A stretch of DNA of 28,639 nt from DASSKA01 sp035690905 (GTDB lineage Bacteria; Actinomycetota; Actinomycetes; Propionibacteriales; Nocardioidaceae): the NCBI GenBank assembly GCA_035690905.1, contig DASSKA010000149.1, positions 1-28,639 of the forward strand, given 5' to 3'. This document shows positions 1 to 7,515 of the stretch, piece after piece. The notes beneath the pieces are model-generated. The model was not told the DNA's origin and did no database searches. It saw only the letters and a program-made list of their open reading frames with translations. How positions within the stretch are numbered: position 1 is the stretch's first letter; every line of letters starts with the position of its first letter. The translations under genes and the position numbers were made by a program.

Positions 1-2
1 GG

Positions 3-500
3 GAGGAGAAGCTCGGCGCGCGTCTGAACGCGCTCGCGTCCTCGACGGTGCGGGTGCTGCACGACCGAAGGGTTCCCAGGTCGAAGGCCAACATCGACCA
101 CATCGTGGTGTGTCCCAGCGGCGTGTTCGTGATCGACGCCAAGAGGTACCAGGGACGACCTGAGCTGCGGGTCGAGGGCGGCATCCTCCGGCCGCGATCC
201 CAGACCCTGCTCGTCGGGCGACGGAACTGCACGAAGCTGGTCGACGGCGTGCTCAAGCAGATCGAACTGGTGACCGGCGCCCTCGGAGCCAGCCGGGCTT
301 TGCCGGAAGTCGCGGTGCGCGGGGTGCTGTGCTTCGTGGAGGCGGACTGGCCGCTGATCGGTGGGTCGTTTCGCACCCGTGGTGTCGAGGTGCTGTGGCC
401 CAAGAAGCTGGCGAAGCAGCTGCAGCTGCCCGGCGACCTGACGGAGCCGGAGATCGAGCAGGTGCACCGTTCCCTCGCCGCGGCTTTCCTGCCTGCCTAG
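3..500 (+). CDS. NERD (nuclease-related) domain protein, 5' partial
   Basis: The reading frame is open from the left edge of the window, so the true start lies upstream. The residues before the first internal GTG (position 48) already look like NERD sequence (GEEKLGARLNAL). The visible protein has the NERD hallmarks: RRVPRSKANIDHIVV, then GVFVIDAKRYQG, where the conserved acidic residue and Lys of the D-x-K motif sit, then a conserved VRGVLCFVEADWP strand. NERD domains are distantly related to PD-(D/E)xK nucleases and occur alone or fused to kinases and helicases; their cellular role is mostly unknown. The protein ends about 25 residues after the domain, so nothing is fused at the C-terminus. 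An N-terminal fusion cannot be excluded. Confidence 0.85.
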   Translation, partial: EEKLGARLNALASSTVRVLHDRRVPRSKANIDHIVVCPSGVFVIDAKRYQGRPELRVEGGILRPRSQTLLVGRRNCTKLVDGVLKQIELVTGALGASRALPEVAVRGVLCFVEADWPLIGGSFRTRGVEVLWPKKLAKQLQLPGDLTEPEIEQVHRSLAAAFLPA

Positions 501-597
501 ATCGATGAGAGCCGTTCACTCATGGGGCGTGTCAGAGGGTGCAGCTGAGGCGTCGGAACGGTGCACCTGCTCTAAGTCGCTCGATCTACAGTGCGGC

Positions 598-837
598 ATG
601 GATGCGGCAGCTGCCGGCTTTGGAATCGCGGGTGGTGCAGTTCGACTCGCTGGTTACGCAGGCAAGCTGGAAAAGGACGTCGCCGAGGGTGGGGACCTGC
701 TCTTGGGTTTCAACTCGCTCGGGTTCGCGATCCCGGGCGAGATCTACTCCGTAAACAACTACGTGAGTGAGAGCTCCAGCGGCGTAGGGCCTGAGTTGCC
801 TACTCCCGTGTCTCCGGACTGCAACAATACGGCCTGA
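598..837 (+). CDS. Small hypothetical protein
   Basis: This is a 79-residue reading frame with an Ala/Gly-rich start (MDAAAAGFGIAGGAVRLAGY), then KLEKDVAEGG and a Ser/Pro-rich tail. I do not recognise it. The frame extends upstream to an ATG at 505. I prefer the ATG at 598 because the residues before it look like translated spacer, but neither start has a good ribosome binding site. It lies 12 bases before the next gene and may be co-transcribed with it. The Gly/Ala segment is too weak to call a membrane helix. It may not be a real gene. Confidence 0.35.
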   Translation: MDAAAAGFGIAGGAVRLAGYAGKLEKDVAEGGDLLLGFNSLGFAIPGEIYSVNNYVSESSSGVGPELPTPVSPDCNNTA

Positions 838-849
838 GCGGAGGTAGTC

Positions 850-1233
850 ATGCAGGAAGTCAAGCCAGTACCGGGCGTTGCGGCGTCTGTCCTGATGGCA
901 CGTGGCTTCATCTTGGAACTGCTTGGCTTCCTGTGCATCGTCCCAATCGTGTTCGAGTCCTATCTGCCCGGCCCATGGCTCGTGTGGGGCGGCACATTCC
1001 TCGGCTTGGTCCTAGTCCTGGTCATCGCAGGGGTTGCTGTCACCTTGCGGTCCTTAGCCCGGAGTAAGTCCGAGAGGTCCGCTGGCTACACGACGCTATG
1101 GAAGGTTGCCAATGAGAACCTCGAGTTGGCTTACATCGACGGGAAGGACGGGCGACTCATCGCGGCATCGGGGGAGAGTAGGCCACGAACTGGACGACGC
1201 GCCGACTTAGAAGCCGCCAAGGCACGCCACTGA
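850..1233 (+). CDS. Small two-helix membrane protein, unknown function
   Basis: This 127-residue protein starts at ATG 850 behind GGAGG at 840-844. Two hydrophobic segments lie at about residues 18-37 (ILELLGFLCIVPIVF) and 45-67 (WLVWGGTFLGLVLVLVIAGV), followed by a basic RSLARSKSER stretch and a polar tail of about 50 residues that should be cytoplasmic by the positive-inside rule. I recognise no domain. It is the middle of three small same-strand genes downstream of the NERD gene, with 23 bases to the next one. Good start signals and clear helices make it likely to be real. Confidence 0.55.
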   Translation: MQEVKPVPGVAASVLMARGFILELLGFLCIVPIVFESYLPGPWLVWGGTFLGLVLVLVIAGVAVTLRSLARSKSERSAGYTTLWKVANENLELAYIDGKDGRLIAASGESRPRTGRRADLEAAKARH

Positions 1234-1256
1234 ACAGAGAGTTTGGGAGAGCCTAG

Positions 1257-1679
1257 TTGTCCAACCTGAGCTTCGTCGAACGACGTGTGAAGGTGCTGGG
1301 TCCCGTGATCGGCGCCGAAACGGCCCGGACCATCGGCCACCGTGACGCGCTGAGTCTGGTGGCCTTTGCGACTGCGTGGTTGGGGCTGGTGCCCACGGGC
1401 ACGTGGGCGCAAATGGCTGGCGGCGGGCTGGCCTGGTCGATGGCGGTACTCGCGCTCGCTTGTACTCTCGGTATCTTCACCGTGAGCGTCGTGTTCGGGC
1501 ACCGCGCATCGGCAAGTGCGAATGCCTTCGTCGGACAGCAGCTTGGGTACCCGGTGCGGCTCGGGAGCAATCTGAACGTACGGGAGTTCCGACAGGCCAT
1601 CGAGCGCGAGAAGTTCTTCCACGCACAAGGGCGACGGCCGAAGTTTGGGATCTACCATGCTCCTAAAGAACCCCGCTGA
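1257..1679 (+). CDS. Small membrane protein, unknown function
   Basis: This 140-residue protein uses a TTG start at 1257 with GGGAG at 1245-1249 upstream. Two hydrophobic segments (about residues 31-50, LSLVAFATAWLGLVPTG, and 57-78, GLAWSMAVLALACTLGIFTV) are followed by a polar C-terminal half with REFRQAIEREKFFHAQGRRPKF. The topology matches the preceding gene (two helices, then a cytoplasmic tail), so the two may be a pair of partners or distant duplicates. I recognise no family. The next coding traces downstream are a gene fragment and an IS3 remnant, so an original operon may be cut here. Confidence 0.5.
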   Translation: MSNLSFVERRVKVLGPVIGAETARTIGHRDALSLVAFATAWLGLVPTGTWAQMAGGGLAWSMAVLALACTLGIFTVSVVFGHRASASANAFVGQQLGYPVRLGSNLNVREFRQAIEREKFFHAQGRRPKFGIYHAPKEPR

Positions 1680-1699
1680 TCCTTCCTGCTTGGCCTTGA

Positions 1700-1800
1700 C
1701 TTGACCCGAGGGGTCTCGACCCGCTGTTCGGTGCTGTGGGTGCCGCCATCGGCGGAGCAGTTGGTATCGCCTTCGGAGCTGGTGGAGAAGGCTTCGGTGG
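1700..1800 (+). pseudogene. Glycine-zipper gene fragment cut by IS3 remnant
   Basis: An open stretch without a proper start (a TGA lies at 1697) encodes DPLFGAVGAAIGGAVGIAF followed by GAGGEGFGGR, a typical glycine-zipper pattern of the kind found in small membrane or toxin-like proteins. It stops resembling anything at about 1800, exactly where the antiparallel IS3 orfB homology begins. I read it as a scrap of a gene broken by insertion or deletion. It is too short for a family call. Confidence 0.3.
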
Positions 1801-1908
1801 GCGCCAGGTCCGCGCGGCGATCTGGCAGCCCTGCTTACGCAGGACGCGGCAGACCGACTCGACCGTGTGGCCCTCGGCGCGCATGGTGTCGATGAACCCG
1901 CAGATCAC
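1800..1908 (-). pseudogene. Truncated IS3-family transposase OrfB
   Basis: From GTG at 1906-1908 the frame reads ICGFIDTMRAEGHTVESVCR and then VLRKQGCQIAARTW, the conserved N-terminus of IS3 OrfB. After that it changes to a Pro/Ala-rich sequence that is only the antisense of the glycine-zipper fragment and has no transposase character. The whole rve integrase domain with the DDE triad is missing. The open frame continuing to 1663 is therefore chimeric and should not be annotated as a transposase. Confidence 0.75.
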
Positions 1909-2216
1909 CGGTTGCGGGGGTCGAGCTCCCCCACGAAGAAAGACGTCGCCGCCTTGAGGATGGCCACGTCCTCACGCAGCCGACGGTTCTCGGCCTTGAG
2001 CCGCTTGATCTCCTCCTGCTCCTCGGTCGTCACCCCGGGCCGCTGCCCGGTGTCGACTTCGGCCTGCGCCACCCACCGACGCAGCGACTCGTGCCCGACG
2101 CCGACCTGCTTGGCCACCGCGTCCACCGCCGCGGTCGTTGACGGGTACTCCTCGCGGTGCTCTACGACCAAGCGCACCGCTCGTGCGCGCAGCTCAGCAT
2201 CAATCTTCTTCGGCAT
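1905..2216 (-). CDS. IS3-family transposase OrfA (helix-turn-helix subunit)
   Basis: This 103-residue protein starts at ATG 2214-2216 (MPKKIDAELRARAVRLV), with GGAAGG about 9 bases upstream. It has the IS3 OrfA layout: an N-terminal helix-turn-helix of the HTH_Tnp_1 type (VAKQVGVGHESLRRWV, residues about 38-53) and a leucine-zipper-like coiled coil (EEIKRLKAENRRLREDVAIL) that mediates multimerisation. In intact elements OrfA binds the terminal repeats and a frameshift makes the OrfAB transposase. Here its stop codon overlaps the orfB GTG by four bases (GTGA). It is an intact gene in a dead element. Confidence 0.85.
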   Translation of the reverse strand: MPKKIDAELRARAVRLVVEHREEYPSTTAAVDAVAKQVGVGHESLRRWVAQAEVDTGQRPGVTTEEQEEIKRLKAENRRLREDVAILKAATSFFVGELDPRNR

Positions 2217-2362
2217 GGTGCACATCCTTCCAACTCAGAAAGATGCGGCATCAAACCTAGGACGCTTCACACTCGCCGGGAGGCTCGATGTGTGGCGGTT
2301 CGAGGGTTCTCCGGGCTGACCACACCGGTGTCTGGGTCGGGCCGCAGACGCCGCTGGACCGT

Positions 2363-3373
2363 CTATGTGCGGGACGCCTGCCGCAGTTGGGTGTGCTTGT
2401 CTCCGAAAGCCGCGACTGGTCCGAGGAACTGTTTGGGGACCTTGCAGACTACGGAGTAGACCGTGTCACAAACATTGGCGATCGGGCTGAGGGCGGTCTG
2501 GGAAACCAGCTGATAGGCGTCCATGGTTGACAGCCGCAGCAGTTCGGCGACCCAGCGCACCATCTCGCTGTGCGCGACGCGGAAGGCGTCCTCCAGCGGT
2601 TTGGCTGAGCCGACGGTCATGATGTGTTCGTCGGTCTCCAGCCGCGGCCACGGCGTGAGACTGTCCTTGACTAGGTCGACGATGATCGCCGAATCCATAG
2701 CGCATTCGACGGCGACACCACAGGTTTCGCCTTCCGCCTGCCTGGCGTGTCCGTCCCCGAAGCTGAGCATGGCCCCGGTGACGTTGACGCCGAGGTAGCA
2801 GGTGGTGCCGGCGCGCATCTCGGGGGTGTCCATGTTGCCGCCCCAGGACCCCGGGGTGAGCGAGGAGCGGACCTCACCCAGGGGTGGGGCGACGCCGACG
2901 GTGCCATGCATAGGGTCCATCGGCAGCGGCAGTCGTAGACCGCTGTCGAGCGCCTGGTAGTGGACCAGGCGGGCGACTGGGTCTAGCTCGTAGATCCAGG
3001 TGAGTTCATCCAGTGGCGGGTGCAGCAGCGCGGTCTCCCGGCTGGCGGTCAACGCTCCGAAGAACGGCACGGTGGTACTCACACCCCAGTCGTAGCGGGG
3101 TTCGATGCTCACGAAGTGCACCGCGATGGTGTCTCCGGGTTCGGCGCCTTCGATGAAGAAGGGTCCGGTCTGGGGGTTCAAGAACCGCGGGTCGCACACT
3201 TGCGAGGGCCGGTCGGCCGGGGACTTGAGCCGTCCGGCGAAGGCATCCATGGTGGAGGTGCGGATGACCGTGCCGGGTCGAACCGAGGCGACCGGGTCGG
3301 CGCCCCCGAAGGTGTAGACGAGGGAGTCGAGCGGCTGGTCCTCGTCGAGCTCGTGGTGCAGAGTTTCGGACAA
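2363..3373 (-). CDS. Acetamidase/formamidase family amidohydrolase
   Basis: This 336-residue protein belongs to the FmdA/AmdA family, which hydrolyses short-chain amides to the acid and ammonia with a bound metal. Family motifs run in order: VRPGTVIRTSTMDAFAGRL, GPFFIEGAEPGDTIAVHF, PMHGTVGVAPP, GGNMDTPEMRAGTTCYLGVN and the GAMLSFGDGHARQAEGE metal/active-site block. The start is TTG at 3371-3373, chosen because GGAGG lies seven bases upstream. It is the last gene of the four-gene minus-strand operon, 72 bases after the C69 hydrolase. The usual GDVHA-type motif reads GDGHA here. Substrate is unknown; it could release formate or ammonia from a product of the upstream enzymes. Confidence 0.88.
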   Translation of the reverse strand: MSETLHHELDEDQPLDSLVYTFGGADPVASVRPGTVIRTSTMDAFAGRLKSPADRPSQVCDPRFLNPQTGPFFIEGAEPGDTIAVHFVSIEPRYDWGVSTTVPFFGALTASRETALLHPPLDELTWIYELDPVARLVHYQALDSGLRLPLPMDPMHGTVGVAPPLGEVRSSLTPGSWGGNMDTPEMRAGTTCYLGVNVTGAMLSFGDGHARQAEGETCGVAVECAMDSAIIVDLVKDSLTPWPRLETDEHIMTVGSAKPLEDAFRVAHSEMVRWVAELLRLSTMDAYQLVSQTALSPIANVCDTVYSVVCKVPKQFLGPVAAFGDKHTQLRQASRT

Positions 3374-3445
3374 CGTCGCGCCTCCAATTGGTTGGCATGC
3401 GGCGCTGGTGGTTTCCGTGGCGGCAGCGCCGGGCCTGGTGGGTGT

Positions 3446-4837
3446 TTAGGAGAACTTGCCGAGGAGCTGGTCGGCCGCGGCGCAGGCCCGTTGCACGCAG
3501 GACTCGGTGAGTGCCGTCCAGTGGGCTGTGGCCGCATCCTGGCCGGACAGCGTCTGGGCCTCGTCCAGGAACTCCGTTTGCAGGGCGTCGAAAGCGGCGC
3601 GCACGATCCGTTGCCGGTCGTGGTAGGCGCTGCCGTGCTCGTCGCCGGCGACCAGTTCGAGCAGCCGTTGGAACCGCCACCACATGGAGTCCTCGGCGTA
3701 GCGGTCCTCCTCGGCGTGTTCCGGGTTGGGCCCGGTGCCGCGGGCGGTGCCAGGGGTGGCCAGCAGCGGTGGTACGCCGTTCTGGTGCACGACCACGGGC
3801 AGGTACAGGCTGGTGCACGGGGTGACCGGCGCCCACCACATCACAGGCGTCCCGCCTTGGGGTAGCACGGTGATGGTGGAGGCCGCGGTGTTGCCCCAGG
3901 TGAACCCGGCGGTGCTCTGGTGCATGCACAGGGTTAGGAAGTCCGGCCGGGCGGGGTTGAACTTCGGGCCCTGGAGGAACGAACCCTCGTAGTGGTCGCT
4001 CAGAACCCGCCTGGCCTCGGTGAACCCGATCGGGCCGTCTTGGAGGAACCCGCGCAGCAGGCTGCGGGACCGCTGCAGCCGGATGTGGGAGACCTGCAGC
4101 GGCACCGCCGGGTCCGTGACCGCGGAGGCGAAGTCCAGCCGCTCACCGGCTGCTGGCCACCCGTTGCTCTGTGCCCACTCAGCAAGGTCGCCGGCGCTGC
4201 GGGTCCAGTCATCGCGCAGGGTGGGTTCGTTGGACAGCGCCCAGGTGGGCTCGTCCACGGCCTTGGCCGCCCAGCGCCGGCCGGTGGTCTCCAGCACCCA
4301 GATGTCGTTCGGGTCGGCGATCAGGTAGGAGTTGTCGTAGGCCGCTGTAGCCAGGTCCTGGCTTCGGGTTCCGGCGCCCCACTGGCCGTAGCGCTCGACC
4401 AGGTCGGTCATCACCTCGACGGCCGCGCGGGCGGAGTCGGCGCGCTCGAGGGCGAGGCGCAGCAGCTCCATTCCCAGAATGCCGGGCTCGACGCGCTCAC
4501 CGTTGCGATGTCGTGCCTGGTTGACCGCCAGGTCGCGGGTGAAGATGGCTTCGTTGCCAATGGCCACACCGTGTGCGTTCAGGCCGAACTCGTGGCCCCA
4601 GCACCAGTACGGCGAGGAACCGAGGTGCGGGATGGTCTCGGCGATGTCGTCGATCTCGAGGTATGCAAGCCGCAGCCTGTCGTGTGCGCGGCGGGCCGGC
4701 AGGTAGCGCAGCGGTTGCGCCTCACGTGTCGGCCTGTCGCTGTTCTTGCCGAGGATGGTGCCGCCCAGGCTGGAGTGCGACGCCTTCACGGCGAAGGTGT
4801 CGCAGCTCCATGGCCGGCCCGGGCAAGTCGTGGTCAT
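3446..4837 (-). CDS. Peptidase C69 / secernin-type Ntn hydrolase
   Basis: This 463-residue protein starts at ATG 4835-4837 behind AGGAGGGC, and its ATGA start overlaps the permease stop by four bases, so it is translationally coupled. The N-terminus reads MTTTCPGRPWSCDTF, then GGTILGKNSDRPTREAQP, the pattern of secernins and C69 dipeptidases. Cys12 is the likely N-terminal nucleophile after removal of the short leader. Further family features are the NAHGVAIGNEAIFT and YGQWG segments and a conserved core ending near residue 370. Characterised C69 members cleave dipeptides or unusual amide bonds. Between a permease and an acetamidase, it probably acts on an imported small amide rather than on peptides in general. 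The frame is open further upstream, but only inside the permease gene. Confidence 0.85.
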   Translation of the reverse strand: MTTTCPGRPWSCDTFAVKASHSSLGGTILGKNSDRPTREAQPLRYLPARRAHDRLRLAYLEIDDIAETIPHLGSSPYWCWGHEFGLNAHGVAIGNEAIFTRDLAVNQARHRNGERVEPGILGMELLRLALERADSARAAVEVMTDLVERYGQWGAGTRSQDLATAAYDNSYLIADPNDIWVLETTGRRWAAKAVDEPTWALSNEPTLRDDWTRSAGDLAEWAQSNGWPAAGERLDFASAVTDPAVPLQVSHIRLQRSRSLLRGFLQDGPIGFTEARRVLSDHYEGSFLQGPKFNPARPDFLTLCMHQSTAGFTWGNTAASTITVLPQGGTPVMWWAPVTPCTSLYLPVVVHQNGVPPLLATPGTARGTGPNPEHAEEDRYAEDSMWWRFQRLLELVAGDEHGSAYHDRQRIVRAAFDALQTEFLDEAQTLSGQDAATAHWTALTESCVQRACAAADQLLGKFS

Positions 4838-6258
4838 GCGCCCTCCTGCGCCAGTTTGCGGGCGTGGGTTGGGGTGTAGTACTTGCCATTGGTCCACTTG
4901 GTGATGGCTACGTGCAGCACCGGGCCAAGGATCATGGCCACGAACGAGGCGTAGTAGATCGGGTAGACCCCGACGATGCCGAGCGCGCCGACAAACACCG
5001 CGATGCCGAGGGAGACGAGTCCGCAGGGGTTCCAAGGGCGCACGTCCTGCTCGTGGAACTCGATGTCACTGACCCGACCAAGGTTGAGGGCGCGACGGCA
5101 GATGAAGTAGTCGGCCAGGATGATCAGCACCCAGGTGTTGGTCAACACCCCAGTGATGGCCAGGAACGTACCCAGATGGTTGATCACATCGGTGATATAG
5201 AAGACCACCCCGAAGAACCACACCAGGAACATCCAGTACGGGCGACCGGGCTTGAAGTGCGCCGCGACCTCGAAGCCGCTGGCCAGCGCGATCGAGCCCG
5301 AGTATAGGTTCATCACGTTGATGCGGATCTGGGTGATGACCACGAACACGACGCCGAGGAGCCCCATCAGGTGCACGAACATGAACCCGGGGTCTTGGGC
5401 GTTGGACTGGGCGTTCGGGCCGGACAGCTCACCCAGCAGGCTCGCCCCGATGAAGCAGCCCAGGAAGATCACGGTAAACATCGGCACCAGTTCCAGCAAC
5501 ATGATGGAGGCGGTGCCCCGGTAGCGGATGTCCTTGGCTGCGAACCGGCCGTAGTCGGTGGCCATCAGGCCCTGGAAGATCATCTGCCCGTTGGCGAAGC
5601 TGAGCGCGTTGATCAGCGCGGCGACGGTCAGCGGCCCGGTGGCGTGCCAGCCACCCGGTCCCACGGCGTGGTGTTGGGTGAACAGGTCCCACATCCCGAT
5701 GGCCAGCAGAACCAGGAAGATCGGGAAGCCCCACGACTGCAGCCGGGACATGGCGTGCATGCCGCGCCACACGAACCCGATGGTGAACAGGCCGATGAGC
5801 GCGAAGATGGCCACTCCGCCGAGGGAGTTGATCGGGACCCCGAAGTAGATCGCGGCAGCGTGAGTGACGATGGTGCCTTCGAACAGGAAGTAGTAGATGT
5901 AGTTGACCGCGTAGATGAACGAGGTCACCGCGGCGCCGCGGCTGCCGAAGCCCAGCCCTCGGCTCAGCAGGTTCTGGGACAGACCTTCACTGGAGGCCAT
6001 GCGCATAGTGAGCATGCCGATCAGCACCGCGCCGATGAAGAAGTAGCCGATCGGGATCAGCAGCAACGGGAAGCCGACAAGGAACGTCTGCTGCGCGCCG
6101 AAGGAGAAGAAGAACATTGCGGTGGCGTTGCCGAGCAGCACCAGGCTGATCGCCGGGATCGGCCAACGCAGGTTCCCCGGGACCCGCTCGGTAGCGAAGC
6201 TTTCGATCTGATCGTCCAGGGAGGTGGTGGGCCCCCGGAACATGGCTTGCAGCGACAT
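4834..6258 (-). CDS. NCS1-family cytosine/purine/hydantoin-type permease
   Basis: This 474-residue membrane protein has about 12 hydrophobic segments. The family features are a short cytoplasmic N-terminus ending in VPGNLRWPIPAISLVLLGN, an early GAQQTFLVGFPLLLIPIGYF helix pair, and an INALSFANGQMIFQGLMATDYGR segment. NCS1 carriers import nucleobases, hydantoins, allantoin or thiamine precursors with H+ or Na+. I chose ATG 6256-6258, with CGGAG five bases upstream. The open frame extends to 6609 only by running through the glycerate kinase gene. It starts two bases after that gene stops and overlaps the next gene by four bases, so it belongs to one operon. The substrate is not identifiable from sequence. 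Confidence 0.88.
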   Translation of the reverse strand: MSLQAMFRGPTTSLDDQIESFATERVPGNLRWPIPAISLVLLGNATAMFFFSFGAQQTFLVGFPLLLIPIGYFFIGAVLIGMLTMRMASSEGLSQNLLSRGLGFGSRGAAVTSFIYAVNYIYYFLFEGTIVTHAAAIYFGVPINSLGGVAIFALIGLFTIGFVWRGMHAMSRLQSWGFPIFLVLLAIGMWDLFTQHHAVGPGGWHATGPLTVAALINALSFANGQMIFQGLMATDYGRFAAKDIRYRGTASIMLLELVPMFTVIFLGCFIGASLLGELSGPNAQSNAQDPGFMFVHLMGLLGVVFVVITQIRINVMNLYSGSIALASGFEVAAHFKPGRPYWMFLVWFFGVVFYITDVINHLGTFLAITGVLTNTWVLIILADYFICRRALNLGRVSDIEFHEQDVRPWNPCGLVSLGIAVFVGALGIVGVYPIYYASFVAMILGPVLHVAITKWTNGKYYTPTHARKLAQEGA

Positions 6259-6260
6259 GG

Positions 6261-7424
6261 CTACTCCGATCCAGATGGTGAGGGGATGAACTGGCAGAGG
6301 TCTCGAGCGATACGTGCCCCGATGGTGCGCAACGTCCGTCGGGACAAGGCCGGGTCCTGCCCGGCCCCGGGGGCTTCGTCGACAAGCGCGTAGACCCGAC
6401 CGAAACCGTGGTCGGCGAGCACTCGGTCCGACAACTCGGTGGAGCGGCTGCCCACCACCGCGATGGCCGGCAGGCCGGCCGCCTTGGCGCGGGCGGCCAC
6501 CTTCAGCGGTGCCTTGCCCAGCAGCGTCTGCGCGTCGAGTCGGCCCTCGCCGGTGACCACCACATCCGCTTGGCACAGCGCCTCGTCGAACCCGGACAGG
6601 TCCAGACACAGGTCGGACCCGCTGCGCAACTGGCCGCCGAGAGCCAACCCGGCGAACCCGGTCCCGCCGGCGGCCCCGGCTCCCGCGGCCTGGGGGTCCG
6701 CCTCGGGGATAGCGTCTTGGACCAGCCTGGACCAGCGCGCCATCGCCTGTTCCAGCCGCTGCACCGCCTCCGGGTCCGCCCCCTTCTGCGGGCCGAACAC
6801 GTGGGCCGCGCCGTGCGGGCCCAGCAGTGGCGTGTCGACGTCGACGGCGAAGGTAAAGTCGGTCTGGGTGGCGGCGGGGGTCAGGGTGGACAGGTCCAGG
6901 CGGGCAGTGTGGGCCAGGTGTTGAGGGGTCGGTGGCACCTCGCGGCCGCCGTCGTCAAGCAGCCTGGCGCCGAGGCCGACGAGCATGCCGGCGCCCCCGT
7001 CGGTGGACGCGCTGCCGCCCAGCCCGACCACCAGACGCCGAAAGCCCAGCTCCAACGCCGCGCGCAATGCTAACCCGAGCCCGAGCGTGGTGCACCGCTC
7101 CGGTAGCAACTGGCCATCGGCCAGCTCCTGGAGGCCGCAGATACTGGCCAGCTCGACCACCGCGGCCGAGCCTCGGGTGGCGATGCCGACCCGGGTCGGC
7201 TCCCCGCGCGGTCCCGCCGCGGGCACCTCGACCAGAGTGTGCTCCGCCGCCAGGGCGACCTCGAGGGTCCCGTCACCCCCGTCGGCCACCGGCAGGACCC
7301 TGGTAGCGGCTGCGGGCAGCACGCCGCGGATCCCGGCGGACAGGCAGTCCGCCACCTCGCCGGCGCTCAGCGTTCCCTTGAACTTGTCCGGGGCGAGGAC
7401 GATCCGGGGTGATCCACGCAACAT
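6261..7424 (-). CDS. glxK: Glycerate kinase (type I, GlxK/GarK-like)
   Basis: This 387-residue protein belongs to the glycerate 2-kinase GlxK/GarK family, which phosphorylates D-glycerate with ATP. Motifs are APDKFKGTLSAGEVA at the N-terminus, PVADGGDGTLEV, VVGLGGSASTDGGAGML, FGPQKGADPEAV and VVTGEGRLDAQTLLGKAP. The length is normal. It is the first gene of the minus-strand operon. No Shine-Dalgarno precedes ATG 7422-7424, and a good promoter places the predicted transcript start within about three bases of it, so a leaderless mRNA is likely. In allantoin or glycolate pathways this enzyme consumes glycerate made from glyoxylate, which would fit an NCS1 permease, but the glyoxylate-to-glycerate enzymes are not in this window. 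Confidence 0.92.
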   Translation of the reverse strand: MLRGSPRIVLAPDKFKGTLSAGEVADCLSAGIRGVLPAAATRVLPVADGGDGTLEVALAAEHTLVEVPAAGPRGEPTRVGIATRGSAAVVELASICGLQELADGQLLPERCTTLGLGLALRAALELGFRRLVVGLGGSASTDGGAGMLVGLGARLLDDGGREVPPTPQHLAHTARLDLSTLTPAATQTDFTFAVDVDTPLLGPHGAAHVFGPQKGADPEAVQRLEQAMARWSRLVQDAIPEADPQAAGAGAAGGTGFAGLALGGQLRSGSDLCLDLSGFDEALCQADVVVTGEGRLDAQTLLGKAPLKVAARAKAAGLPAIAVVGSRSTELSDRVLADHGFGRVYALVDEAPGAGQDPALSRRTLRTIGARIARDLCQFIPSPSGSE

Positions 7425-7432
7425 GGATCGAA

Positions 7433-7461
7433 AATGTAAGACAAGTTTACCCGTCTGGCAA
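7433..7461 (-). promoter_or_regulatory. Promoter of the glxK-permease-C69-amidase operon
   Basis: On the minus strand TTGCCA (7456-7461) is followed by 17 bases and TACATT (7433-7438), a good match to the sigma70/SigA consensus. The expected start is about 7426-7427, almost at the glxK ATG (7424), which agrees with the missing ribosome binding site. The promoter overlaps the GTAA/TTAC inverted repeat described separately. Confidence 0.55.
7434..7450. promoter_or_regulatory. Candidate GntR/FCD operator
   Basis: GTAA (7436-7439) and TTAC (7447-7450) form an inverted repeat with a 7-base centre. The minus strand also reads TTGTCTTACAT (7434-7444), which fits the FadR-subfamily pattern TNGTNNNACNA at ten of eleven positions. 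It lies between the divergent GntR gene and the operon it presumably controls, inside the glxK promoter and touching the candidate -35 of the regulator. This is the expected position for joint repression. Confidence 0.5.
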
Positions 7462-7474
7462 GAGTGCCTAATCT
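7446..7474 (+). promoter_or_regulatory. Candidate promoter of the GntR regulator
   Basis: TTTACC (7446-7451), 17 bases, then TAATCT (7469-7474); the -35 matches four of six consensus bases and the -10 has the key TAnnnT pattern. It leaves a leader of about 35 bases before ATG 7516, which has its own GGAGGGG. The match is moderate only. Confidence 0.3.
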
Positions 7475-7515
7475 ATGCTGCAGATCACACTTCATCATCG
7501 GCCGGACGGAGGGGC

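Larger units (their letters stand above)
1800..2270 (-). mobile_element. IS3-family element remnant
   Basis: A complete orfA and the first roughly 36 codons of orfB are present on the minus strand; the rest of orfB, including its DDE catalytic core, is missing. The homology ends abruptly near 1800. The upstream edge is probably close to 2270, where the minus strand reads TGAAGCGTCCTAGGTTTG. That resembles the terminal repeats of actinobacterial IS3 elements, but with the other end lost the repeat cannot be verified. The element cannot move by itself. Confidence 0.7.

Noticed and set aside
5371..6393. 340-codon plus-strand open frame
   Set aside because: It is antisense to the NCS1 permease and is rich in Asp, Gly, His and Gln, the usual reverse reading of membrane protein codons.
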